A stretch of 64,000 nt of DNA, taken from Methylomusa anaerophila. Its GTDB lineage: Bacteria; Bacillota; Negativicutes; Sporomusales; Sporomusaceae. Below are positions 15,398-23,422 of the stretch, piece after piece. Each line of letters starts with the position of its first letter. The first letter of the stretch is position 1. The stretch lies in assembly GCF_003966895.1 (NCBI RefSeq), contig NZ_AP018449.1, positions 3,861,501 to 3,925,500 of the forward strand. Direction: 5' to 3'. The notes beneath the pieces are model-generated. The model saw only the letters and a program-made list of their open reading frames with translations, had not been told where the DNA came from and did not search any database. Both the position numbers and the translations under genes were made by a program.

Positions 15398-17923
15398 GTG
15401 ATTGAACTGCTTGCTCCGGTTGGTAGCCGTGAAGCATTGATCGCGGCTGTCGAAAGCGGTGCTAACGCCGTTTATTTAGGGGGAAAAATGTTCGGAGCGC
15501 GGCATTACGCTGCTAATTTTACTGACGAAGAACTTTCCGCGGCGGTGCGTTTTGCTCACTTCCGCGGTGTGTCGGTCTTTGTAACTGTCAATACGCTTGT
15601 TGACGATAACGAAATTCCAGTGCTGGTTAATTCTCTCCAGCATCTCTATGATATTGGTGCTGACGCTATTATTGTACAGGACTTGGGCGTTGCCGTCGTT
15701 GCCAAAAAAGTAGCTCCCCAGTTACCTGTTCATGCCAGTACCCAGATGACTGTACATAACATAGAGGGAGTAAAATTTTTAGCGAACTTGGGATTTACCA
15801 GAGTAGTGCTGGCAAGAGAACTTTCATTGACTGAGATTGAATTGATATGTAAAGAAGTTAAAAATGAAGCTAAAAAAATCAATGTCGAAATTGAAATATT
15901 TGTCCATGGAGCACTATGCATCTGTTACTCCGGACAATGTCTTATGAGCAGTATGATCGGCGGCAGGAGCGGCAACAGAGGCCGTTGCGCCCAACCTTGC
16001 CGGTTACCTTATACGCTTGTTGATGCTCAAGGTATAAACCTACTGGAACATCGCAATGCCGGTGAATATTTGCTTAGCCCCAAAGACTTAAATACCATTG
16101 ATTTGTTACCGCACCTTATTGAAACAGGCGTAACTTCTTTTAAGATTGAGGGACGCATGAAACGTCCCGAATATGTGGCAGTAGTTGTTGATACGTACCG
16201 GCGCGCAATTGATTCTTACTTAAGCAGTAAAGAAGGGTTTTCCGTATCGGAGCAAGACAAAAAGGATGTCACCCAAATTTTCAACAGAGACTTTACAACT
16301 GGATATTTGATCAATAAACCCGGACGCAACATGATAAGTGACCGGCGGCCGAATAACCGGGGAGTGCGCGTCGGGCGGGTAATCAGTTACAATCCCGATT
16401 CTGGAAGGGCTGTGCTTAAGCTGGATGAGCCGCTGCAAGTTGGTGATATTATTGAATTCTGGGTGAAAGTTGGGGGACGTGTCAATACTACCGTGACATC
16501 ACTAGCAGTTAAAGGACAATCTGTCGCCGAGGCGCCTGCGGCTACGGAGGTTTCTGTTTCCGTACCGACGCCGGTCCGCGTAAATGACCGGGTTTTTAAG
16601 GTTTACGACCGCCGGCTTATGGACAAGGCCAGGGCGTTTTTCACAGGCCCCGCTGCAGTGCGGCGTATTCCGGTAGATATCATTGTAGCGGTGGCCCAAG
16701 GGCAGCCATTATCCATTGAAATGCAGGATGCGGACGGGTTTGTAGGAATGGCAAAGACGTCTTTTGTAGCGGAAAAAGCTCTTAAAAGACCTTTGACGAA
16801 AGAGATCATCGCCAAGCAAGTTGAACGTCTAGGTACTACCATATTTGAATTACGGGAACTGACTTGCAACATTACCGGCGAAGTGATGGTACCTGTCAGC
16901 GAGATTAATGATGCCAGACGCCGGGCTGTTGAACAACTGGAGAAGACACGCTTGGCCAGGTTTTCTAGAGAACAGCTTAGGAGAAAGGAATTTAGTCTGG
17001 CAGATATATTGCCTGTTCCTGTTAAAAACGCACTTAAGAGCAATAAACCGGATCTGGTGGTAAATGTTGATAGTGTTGAGAAAGCAGCGGCGGCGGCTAC
17101 CAGTGGAGCAGACATTATCATGTTCGGCGGTGAAAATTTTACTGGCAACGTTATTTCCCGTAATGACTACCTGGGGGCATTAGATATCAGCCGCGACAGC
17201 GGGAAAAAAATTATTTTTAATACCCCGCGTATTGTGAGATTTTGGCAAATGAAAGATTTAGTGCCCGAGCTTGAGTGGCTAGCCGGGCTTAAGCCTGATG
17301 CGATTAGTGTCGCCAATATCGGTACGCTTTATCTGTTAAATGGGTTTTCAACAGTGCTGCTACACGGTGACTATCCATTGAATATTTATAATTCGATTAC
17401 TACCCGCTTTTTGGCAGGGAACGGACTGGTTAGTTTGACTTTGTCACCAGAGTTAAATTTTGCGCAGGTTGAAGAATTGGCAGGTAAATCGAATATAATA
17501 TTGGAATGTTTAGTTCATGGCCACATGACATTGATGATTTCTGAGTATTGTGTAGCAGGCAGTTACCTGGGTGAACTTCACAATGATGATTGTCAACGAA
17601 AGTGTTTAACAGGCAGGTATTGGTTGAAAGACAGAAAAAATGAAAGATTTCCGGTTGTATCGGACCAATACTGCCGCATGCATATTTTAAACGCTAAGGA
17701 ATTATCCATGCTGCCCCACATCCCCAAGCTGTGCCGAAGTGGTATCGGCCGTTTACGGATTGAAGCAAAATATATGGCAACTGAGGAAGTCGGTCGAATT
17801 ACCCGATTGTATCGGGAATTAATGGATTTGGGTGAAGATCATCCTCTGATTGCAAAAGATAAGGCTGATTCCATGGAACATCCCAATATAACGCGGGGAC
17901 ATTATTTCCGTGGTGTATTGTAG
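15398..17923 (+). CDS. U32 family peptidase with long C-terminal extension
   Basis: An 841-residue U32 protein. The N-terminal TIM-barrel part (IELLAPVGSREALIAAVESG, NAVYLGG) and the cysteine-bearing signature HGALCICYSGQCLMSS with RSGNRGRCAQPCRLPY are diagnostic. A DUF3656-like region lies in the middle (about 380-510), and a further barrel-like region with more cysteines (SEYCVAG, DDCQRKCLTGRYW) follows. Relatives include RlhA, which hydroxylates C2501 of 23S rRNA, and collagenase-like PrtC; recent family knowledge favours RNA hydroxylation over proteolysis, but which applies here is inference. The GTG at 15398 has AGAAAGGGTG ahead; a longer frame from 15323 gives an unrelated leader. Confidence 0.88.
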   Translation: MIELLAPVGSREALIAAVESGANAVYLGGKMFGARHYAANFTDEELSAAVRFAHFRGVSVFVTVNTLVDDNEIPVLVNSLQHLYDIGADAIIVQDLGVAVVAKKVAPQLPVHASTQMTVHNIEGVKFLANLGFTRVVLARELSLTEIELICKEVKNEAKKINVEIEIFVHGALCICYSGQCLMSSMIGGRSGNRGRCAQPCRLPYTLVDAQGINLLEHRNAGEYLLSPKDLNTIDLLPHLIETGVTSFKIEGRMKRPEYVAVVVDTYRRAIDSYLSSKEGFSVSEQDKKDVTQIFNRDFTTGYLINKPGRNMISDRRPNNRGVRVGRVISYNPDSGRAVLKLDEPLQVGDIIEFWVKVGGRVNTTVTSLAVKGQSVAEAPAATEVSVSVPTPVRVNDRVFKVYDRRLMDKARAFFTGPAAVRRIPVDIIVAVAQGQPLSIEMQDADGFVGMAKTSFVAEKALKRPLTKEIIAKQVERLGTTIFELRELTCNITGEVMVPVSEINDARRRAVEQLEKTRLARFSREQLRRKEFSLADILPVPVKNALKSNKPDLVVNVDSVEKAAAAATSGADIIMFGGENFTGNVISRNDYLGALDISRDSGKKIIFNTPRIVRFWQMKDLVPELEWLAGLKPDAISVANIGTLYLLNGFSTVLLHGDYPLNIYNSITTRFLAGNGLVSLTLSPELNFAQVEELAGKSNIILECLVHGHMTLMISEYCVAGSYLGELHNDDCQRKCLTGRYWLKDRKNERFPVVSDQYCRMHILNAKELSMLPHIPKLCRSGIGRLRIEAKYMATEEVGRITRLYRELMDLGEDHPLIAKDKADSMEHPNITRGHYFRGVL

Positions 17924-17935
17924 GCCTTTAAACTT

Positions 17936-17965
17936 GACAGACTACTGGCAACCTAGTGGTCTGTC
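17936..17965 (+). terminator. Hairpin after the U32 gene, overlapping a repeat end
   Basis: GACAGACTACTGG (17936-17948) can pair with CTAGTGGTCTGTC (17953-17965). The second arm is also the left end of the repeat at 17953-18117, so the arm can pair either locally or with the far end of the repeat. No T run follows. Confidence 0.4.
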
Positions 17966-18117
17966 TACACTGAAATCATAATTACTTCGCGGGCCTTTTT
18001 CCGCCATGCTTCGTTGTCGTCAGCTTACATATGTCCGATATGTGCGCTTCCTCCGCCTCGCCTTGCGAAAAAATTCCCGCGAATTCATTTACGCTTTCAA
18101 TGTAGACAGACCACTAG
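17953..18117. repeat. Palindromic intergenic repeat, type III
   Basis: The left end CTAGTGGTCTGTCTACACTG and the reverse complement of the right end, CTAGTGGTCTGTCTACATTG, agree in 19 of 20 bases; similarity continues to CGCGGG/CCCGCG, giving terminal inverted repeats of about 40 bases. The centre holds CATATGTCCGATATG, also near-palindromic. No gene inside. It fills the gap between the U32 gene and mutS2. Confidence 0.75.
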
Positions 18118-18170
18118 CCTCTAAAAATTAAGATTGCGTGTTGTTTGCAACACGCTTAGGGAGAGCAATA

Positions 18171-20525
18171 ATGGATATTTCTGTTTTATCAAATCTTGAA
18201 TATATTAAAATTCGGGAAATGCTTGCTGAGAGAACAGGTTCCATAATGGGAAGGGAATTAGCCGAACAACTTGTTCCGGCCAGCGACTATGCGGAAGTTG
18301 AAATTCGCCTGTCTGAGACCGCCGAAGCAGTTGATATCATGAACAATCAAACAAGTATTCCGCTGGGCGGCATTCGTGACATACGGGCAACAGCCAAAAG
18401 GGCCGAACTGGGTGCTGTTCTTGAGCCAAATGAGTTATTGTCAGTTAGCAGTACTCTATATTCTGCCCGGCGAATTAAAGTCTTTATCGCAGATTTGCCG
18501 ATGAGCATACCTATACTTAAAGGATGGGCAGCAAATATTAGCGTCCTGCGCCCTCTTGAAAACTCGCTGGAAGGTATATTGACTGAACAGGGAACGATCC
18601 GTGATGATGCCAGCAGTGAACTACTTAAAATCCGCCGCGAAATTAAACAGGCGCAAAATAGAGTGAAAGAAAAGCTCGATACAATTTTACGTTCCGGTGA
18701 ATATCAAAAATACTTTCAGGATGCTTTAGTTACCATGCGCGGCGACCGGTATGTGATCCCTATAAAGCAGGAATACCGGCAGCATTTTCCGGGGATTGTC
18801 CATGACCAATCAGCCAGTGGGGCTACTTTATTTATTGAACCGATAGCCGTAGTCAATTTAAATAATGATATTAAACAGTTCATGGCCGCTGAAAAGGCCG
18901 AAATAGAACGTATACTGATCGTTATCAGCGGCCAAATTGCCAAAGATGCGCCTCTTATCCAGGAAAACTGCAAAATCTTAGCGCAGCTGGATTTTGTATT
19001 TGCCAAGGCAAAGTTAAGTATAGAAATGCATAGCCAGAGACCAACCATTAATGCTCAAGGTTATATAAATTTGCTGCAAGCGCGGCATCCTCTCATACCT
19101 GCGGACAAAGTAGTCCCTATCGATGTTAATTTGGGAGGACCGTTTCACACATTGTTAATTACCGGGCCAAATACCGGCGGAAAAACGGTAACGCTTAAAA
19201 CTGTAGGATTGTTTGCCTTGATGACTCAAGCCGGTTTGTTTATTTCCACTGCTCCCGACTCGCAAATGCCGGTATTTAAAAATATATTTGCCGATATTGG
19301 TGATGAACAAAGCATTGAGCAAAGTTTAAGTACTTTTTCAGCTCATATGAGTAATCTGGTTCGTATTCTTGCCAGGACAACCGCTGACGATTTGGTGTTA
19401 ATCGACGAAATTGGCGCAGGTACTGATCCCAGCGAGGGAGCGGCATTAGCCATGTCCATGCTGGAATACATTCATCAAATCGGCGCAAGGACGATAGCCA
19501 CAACCCATTATAGCGAGCTGAAAACATTTGCCTATACCAGACATGGAATTGAAAATGCCAGCGTAGAATTTGATATACAAACATTACGACCGACTTATCG
19601 GTTGCTTATTGGTATACCTGGCAGCAGCAACGCATTCGCGATTAGTAAACGGTTGGGGCTGTCGGACTTGATTATAGAACGGGCGAAACAATTGATTCAC
19701 AAAGAACACGCTGAATTTGAAACCGTACTCAGCGCTCTTGAGGAACAAAAACGGGCCTATACCGCAAAATTGCAGGAAGTTAATCATTTAGAACAAGATG
19801 TACGGGTATTGCAGGATCGGCTGCAACTGGAAGAACGGAGGCTAGTTGACCAAAAAAATAGTCTGCTGCGAAAAGCTCACGATGAGGCAGCGGCTTTATT
19901 ACGTCAAGCTCGCCGTGAGGCCGAAGAAATAATAGGGAACTTAAAAGCGCAATTTTTTGCTCAAAGTAACCGCGAGCGACAGAATGCCATCGATAGCGCC
20001 CGCAAGCAATTGCGAAATATTTCTGATCAAGTGAATATAACCGGCGTTTACGATGAGAAAGAGCTGCCGGAGCTGAAATCCGCAGCCGTTAAGCCCGGAA
20101 TGCATGTATATATTACCTCTCTACAGCAAAAAGGCGAGGTTATAGCGTTGAATGGGGATGATGCCACAGTTCAGTTGGGAATTTTGAAACTAACTGTTCC
20201 CTTATCAGAATGCAGACTTGTAGATCAGCCGGGGAATATTGTTCCGGCAAAAAGTCGAACTAGGGTAATTCCAATTCAATCCGCGGCACGACAGATTGAT
20301 ATACGGGGTATGACAATTGAAGAGGCTGAAAATATTCTTGATCGGTATATTGACGATGCTTTACTCGCGGGGTTGCCGGAAGTATTGATAATTCATGGCA
20401 AGGGAACCGGAGCTCTCAGAAAAGGGGTCAAGAGCTATTTGGCAGGACATCCAAGAGTACAAGAAATAAAAATCGCCGAATTAAACGAAGGGGGTACCGG
20501 AGCCACGGTAGTAAGATTAACCTAA
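18171..20525 (+). CDS. mutS2: MutS2 family endonuclease/ATPase
   Basis: MutS2 (784 residues, normal length) is an ATPase that acts on branched DNA and on collided ribosomes rather than on mismatches. There is no mismatch-recognition domain. The core (levers from residue 1 to about 310) leads to the ATPase with Walker A TGPNTGGKTV, Walker B LVLIDEIGAGTDPSEGAAL and the TTHYSELK switch, then a long coiled coil (about 510-640), a KOW-like stretch, and the C-terminal Smr endonuclease domain (IDIRGMTIEEAENILDRYID, LIIHGKGTGALRKGV). The ATG at 18171 has GGGAGAG in front; an upstream in-frame TTG/ATG leader is not family-like. Confidence 0.95.
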   Translation: MDISVLSNLEYIKIREMLAERTGSIMGRELAEQLVPASDYAEVEIRLSETAEAVDIMNNQTSIPLGGIRDIRATAKRAELGAVLEPNELLSVSSTLYSARRIKVFIADLPMSIPILKGWAANISVLRPLENSLEGILTEQGTIRDDASSELLKIRREIKQAQNRVKEKLDTILRSGEYQKYFQDALVTMRGDRYVIPIKQEYRQHFPGIVHDQSASGATLFIEPIAVVNLNNDIKQFMAAEKAEIERILIVISGQIAKDAPLIQENCKILAQLDFVFAKAKLSIEMHSQRPTINAQGYINLLQARHPLIPADKVVPIDVNLGGPFHTLLITGPNTGGKTVTLKTVGLFALMTQAGLFISTAPDSQMPVFKNIFADIGDEQSIEQSLSTFSAHMSNLVRILARTTADDLVLIDEIGAGTDPSEGAALAMSMLEYIHQIGARTIATTHYSELKTFAYTRHGIENASVEFDIQTLRPTYRLLIGIPGSSNAFAISKRLGLSDLIIERAKQLIHKEHAEFETVLSALEEQKRAYTAKLQEVNHLEQDVRVLQDRLQLEERRLVDQKNSLLRKAHDEAAALLRQARREAEEIIGNLKAQFFAQSNRERQNAIDSARKQLRNISDQVNITGVYDEKELPELKSAAVKPGMHVYITSLQQKGEVIALNGDDATVQLGILKLTVPLSECRLVDQPGNIVPAKSRTRVIPIQSAARQIDIRGMTIEEAENILDRYIDDALLAGLPEVLIIHGKGTGALRKGVKSYLAGHPRVQEIKIAELNEGGTGATVVRLT

Positions 20526-20571
20526 TTATGATTCGCCTGTATTTATTCTGTAAGATATTGGAGGAGAGAGT

Positions 20572-21102
20572 ATGATTTCAAAAAGCCAGGAAATTGAAGA
20601 CAGGGCGATCGAGTACATTGCAGACTTAATGTGCGTTGCGGCCAGGACTGCTCCTAAAGGCAAAGGAATTGACAATTTGGTTGTAATGACGGTGAAAGGC
20701 CGCGTGAAGGACCAGCTGTCAGAGGAAATGTGCCGCATCGCCCAAACAACCGGCGCAGATTTTTTTGCACGGGATGCAAAATGTGTAGAAAAATCAGCAT
20801 TGGTAGTGTTATTAGGTCAAAAAGTGAAACCGGTGGGTGTACCTTCTTGTGGATATTGTGGCTTTGCAAACTGCCAGGAAAACACGAAAAACTCAGGACT
20901 TTGCTCTATAAGTGTAGGAGATTTGGGCATTGCGATCGGGTCAGCTGTCAGTATTGCTTCACAACATCACGCCGACAACAGAATCATGTTTTCTATAGGT
21001 CGTGCAGCTTTAAATCTGGCAATTTTCGAAGAAGAAGTGAAAGTTGCCTACGGTATACCCTTGAGTGTAGCAGGGAAAAATCCTTTCTTTGATCGAGGTT
21101 AG
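20572..21102 (+). CDS. DUF2148 ferredoxin-domain protein
   Basis: A 176-residue protein of the DUF2148 family, found mainly in anaerobes and of unknown function. Four cysteines cluster in CGYCGFANCQENTKNSGLC, consistent with an iron-sulfur site, with further ones at MCVAA and KCVEKS. The family signature GDLGIAIGSAVSIASQHHADNRIMFSIGRAA is fully present. No membrane segment. GGAGGAGAG is 7 bases before the ATG. It follows mutS2 by about 46 bases and ends in a bidirectional terminator, so it may be cotranscribed with mutS2. Confidence 0.85.
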   Translation: MISKSQEIEDRAIEYIADLMCVAARTAPKGKGIDNLVVMTVKGRVKDQLSEEMCRIAQTTGADFFARDAKCVEKSALVVLLGQKVKPVGVPSCGYCGFANCQENTKNSGLCSISVGDLGIAIGSAVSIASQHHADNRIMFSIGRAALNLAIFEEEVKVAYGIPLSVAGKNPFFDRG

Positions 21103-21118
21103 ATTAGATAATATATAA

Positions 21119-21157
21119 AAACCGGGATGGCTAAAATAGCTATCCCGGTTTTTATGC
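21119..21157. terminator. Bidirectional terminator between convergent genes
   Basis: AAAACCGGGAT and ATCCCGGTTTTT flank a GGCTA/TAGCT inner stem. T runs are present on both strands, serving the DUF2148 gene and the opposing gene at 21159-21788. Confidence 0.85.
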
Positions 21158-21158
21158 T

Positions 21159-21788
21159 TCAAAAATTGTTTTTCCAATTTAAATATCTTCCCAAATTCTT
21201 ACTTTCATTATCCGGGTTTTCTCCTTCTTCCCCTTCATCCTGAGGCTCAGGAACCGCAGGGGGGGGAGAATCACTTATTGCGGCGGAGGCTGCGCGGTTG
21301 GCTGTATCATTTGAATCTAAAGTTATTGCTTCTGATTCCTTACTTCCGTTCTTATGATCACTTTTTGCTTTGTCTTTCGCCTGTTCTTGTTTGTTAGGCT
21401 TATCAGGCTTATCAGACGCTGATCCACTCATATTATTTAACATACCCAATATACTCGCCATAGTTGCAGGATTGAGCTTTGACTTTATTTGGGGGTTGTT
21501 CAATAAAGGCAAGAGCGACATCAGGTCCGGAGAACCTCCTTTACTGCCTTCTGCTTTAGTTAATTCGCCGAGCAGTTTCTGAATTGGATTGCTGCTTGCC
21601 GCAGAGCTTGTCGGAGCGGGCGATTCCATGGTTTGGTTGCGGTTTAATACGGATATCAGACAAATAATGGATAGAACCGTAATTAAGTTGTCAAGGCCCG
21701 CTCCTTCAGTTATGCTGGCATCTATCAGACGAGTAATTGTATGAATTAGAGATGGCGATCCAGATTTATCTATAGGTCCGCCCGGCAT
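21159..21788 (-). CDS. Unknown protein with low-complexity acidic C-terminal half
   Basis: A 209-residue protein I cannot assign. The N-terminal part has one short hydrophobic stretch (LDNLITVLSIICLISVLNRN, about residues 32-52), too weak to call a transmembrane helix. The middle resembles small helical repeats (LLPLLNNPQIKSKLNPATMASILGMLNN) like those seen in spore-associated proteins. From about residue 125 it is lysine/aspartate-rich, then proline- and glutamate-rich, ending in NLGRYLNWKNNF. TTAAGGAGGCGG precedes the ATG. It is 12 bases downstream of the YbaB gene on the same strand, so probably in the same operon. Confidence 0.6.
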   Translation of the reverse strand: MPGGPIDKSGSPSLIHTITRLIDASITEGAGLDNLITVLSIICLISVLNRNQTMESPAPTSSAASSNPIQKLLGELTKAEGSKGGSPDLMSLLPLLNNPQIKSKLNPATMASILGMLNNMSGSASDKPDKPNKQEQAKDKAKSDHKNGSKESEAITLDSNDTANRAASAAISDSPPPAVPEPQDEGEEGENPDNESKNLGRYLNWKNNF

Positions 21789-21800
21789 ATAACCGCCTCC

Positions 21801-22121
21801 TTAAAATAGGCCTGGAATTTTAGGAAGATTTAGATCGGCAGCTAATTTGGTCATGGCTTCCTGGTTCAATTCCCGCGACTTAGCCAAAGCATTATTAATT
21901 GTCGCAATTAATAGATCCTGCAGCAGCATCGCGTTTTCCGGGGCGAGGTATTTTTCGTTGAATTCAATACCCACAATATCTTGTTGCCCATTGACTGTTA
22001 TTTTTACAACATCACCACTTGCGACTTGAATTCGTTCTTGCTTTAACCGGTCTTGAATGCCGTCAACATTTTGTTGCACTTTTTTTACCATATCCATAAG
22101 ATTTCCAAATTGTTCCAACAA
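21801..22121 (-). CDS. YbaB/EbfC nucleoid-associated protein
   Basis: A 106-residue YbaB/EbfC family protein, a dimeric DNA-binding nucleoid protein. Features: NLMDMVKKVQQNVDGIQDRLKQE helix, VKITVNGQQDIVGIEFNEKYL beta hairpin, and a C-terminal helix with NNALAKSRELNQEAMTKL. It initiates at TTG (22121, reading leftwards) with GGGAGGTG 10 bases before it. Unusually it is not next to dnaX and recR, where the housekeeping copy sits in most Firmicutes, so this is likely a second copy. Downstream lies the unknown gene at 21159. Confidence 0.85.
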   Translation of the reverse strand: MLEQFGNLMDMVKKVQQNVDGIQDRLKQERIQVASGDVVKITVNGQQDIVGIEFNEKYLAPENAMLLQDLLIATINNALAKSRELNQEAMTKLAADLNLPKIPGLF

Positions 22122-22265
22122 TCTTGAAGCACCTCCCGAGAATATTTTTTATTAATTTATTCATGCAAACCAATTTGGTGAGTGTCCGTTCTATAATTTG
22201 AGAAACAATTAATGACGTTCAATCATATATTGGATTAAAGAACGGTTTGGAAGGGTGGTGGGTGT

Positions 22266-22637
22266 ATGCGGTTGCGGCGGCGGCGTAACAAACGAACAAT
22301 TGATATAAGCGCGGAATCCCCTACTGTGAATGAACCAACAGTTCAAAAGGATTCGGATAATCAAAAGCAGGTTGCAAGTAAAAAATCCAGGATAAAAAAA
22401 GAAGCTTCTCCTGCGGCTCTATTTAGAAAAATAGTTGAAAACCCGAATTTTAATGCTCAATTTTTAGTAATTGTTCTGTCGCTGATGTCTGGTAACGTAC
22501 CAATGGATCGCGGGATAAGTTCAATGAGTTCTGCCGTAGACAAGGTCCGTAATATAACGGAGGTAATTACCAGTACCATGCAGTCAGTAAAAGTTGCCAC
22601 AGAGGCGCCCAAGCAAATTAAGCGATTACTGCAATAA
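22266..22637 (+). CDS. Unknown basic protein with hydrophobic C-terminal half
   Basis: A 123-residue protein of unknown function. The first 50 residues are very basic and polar (MRLRRRRNKRTIDISAES, then KKSRIKKEASP), followed by a helical, partly hydrophobic segment (ALFRKIVENPNFNAQFLVIVLSLMSGNVPMD, about 57-85) and an amphipathic tail (VRNITEVITSTMQSVKVA). GGAAGGGTGGTGGGTGT precedes the ATG. It is divergent from the YbaB gene, sharing the 145-base gap. Its partner on the other side of YbaB (21159-21788) has a comparable small hydrophobic segment; the two could be functionally linked, which is inference only. Confidence 0.6.
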   Translation: MRLRRRRNKRTIDISAESPTVNEPTVQKDSDNQKQVASKKSRIKKEASPAALFRKIVENPNFNAQFLVIVLSLMSGNVPMDRGISSMSSAVDKVRNITEVITSTMQSVKVATEAPKQIKRLLQ

Positions 22638-22802
22638 GTGCCGGGCAGACAGGTGAAAATAAACAAATGCTACCTTGCAGCCAGTAACAATTCAATCGTC
22701 AATCCCATATATTGAAGTAGAAGGGCGGGCAGTATTTATAGCGCCAGACATCTTGTTTTAATTACTGCCCTAAAATGAAATACTTTAAGGAGGCTGTTTT
22801 AA

Positions 22803-22907
22803 ATGCGTGGTGGATTCGGTTGTGGTGGTTTCGGTAGTGTTCCAATCATCATCATCATTATTCTTCTGTTGTTGTTGTCTTTTAATGATACTTGCGAAGA
22901 TTTATAA
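22803..22907 (+). CDS. Tiny membrane protein 1 (YjcZ-like)
   Basis: A 34-residue protein, MRGGFGCGGFGSVP followed by six isoleucines, five leucines and a short polar end. It is a glycine-rich head plus a single transmembrane helix, like the tiny sporulation membrane proteins of the YjcZ/Tiny_TM group of bacilli. TTTAAGGAGGC lies about 9 bases before the ATG. First of three in a row. Confidence 0.7.
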   Translation: MRGGFGCGGFGSVPIIIIIILLLLLSFNDTCEDL

Positions 22908-23063
22908 TTTTATAAATTACTTACTTGCTTAAAGTCCTTTAATCTTCAAGATGTGGGTTGATAACAAGGGGTAATTCGGTAAAAGTAGTAACCAAAAAAA
23001 CGATAAACTCATATCTTGGATATTAGAAAACCTTTTTATAAGTTATGAGGGGAGGAAAATATT

Positions 23064-23174
23064 ATGTCACGTGGATTTGGTTGTTTCGGCGGCAATAACA
23101 GTATAGCGGTGGTAATTATCATCATCATCATTCTGCTCCTATTCCTGGCTGAAGATGATACTTGTATCGATTAA
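23064..23174 (+). CDS. Tiny membrane protein 2 (YjcZ-like)
   Basis: A 36-residue paralogue beginning MSRGFGCFGGNNS with a hydrophobic VVIIIIIILLLFL helix and the acidic tail AEDDTCID. GGGGAGGAAAAT precedes the ATG. It is nearly identical at the nucleotide level to the third copy, indicating a recent tandem duplication. Membrane topology and family are inferred from composition. Confidence 0.72.
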   Translation: MSRGFGCFGGNNSIAVVIIIIIILLLFLAEDDTCID

Positions 23175-23215
23175 CATAATAACCGGATTATGAATTAAGA
23201 AAGGGGGAAAACATA

Positions 23216-23329
23216 ATGTCACGTGGATTTGGTGGTTGTTTCGGCGGCAATAACAGCATAGTGGTGGTAATTATTATCATCATCATTCTGCTCCTATTCC
23301 TGGCTGAAGATGATACTTGTATCGATTAA
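23216..23329 (+). CDS. Tiny membrane protein 3 (YjcZ-like)
   Basis: A 37-residue paralogue, MSRGFGGCFGGNNS plus VVVIIIIIILLLFL and AEDDTCID. One codon longer than copy 2 by an extra glycine and otherwise almost base-for-base the same. AAAGGGGG precedes the ATG by 9 bases. A terminator shared with the convergent PBP gene follows. Confidence 0.72.
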   Translation: MSRGFGGCFGGNNSIVVVIIIIIILLLFLAEDDTCID

Positions 23330-23381
23330 CAAACTAACCGCATTTGATACACCTACTAAAATATATATGCTTAAATTGCAA

Positions 23382-23410
23382 AAAACACGCGTAAAATTAC
23401 GCGTGTTTTC
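23382..23410. terminator. Bidirectional terminator
   Basis: AAAACACGCGTAA and TTACGCGTGTTTT form a 13-bp perfect stem with poly-A/poly-T flanks, serving the tiny-protein array and the convergent PBP gene. Confidence 0.85.
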
Positions 23411-23422
23411 TACTATATTTAA

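Noticed and set aside
16603..17148. A 181-codon minus-strand frame inside the U32 gene
   Set aside because: Serine/leucine-rich shadow of the coding strand; no ribosome-binding site.
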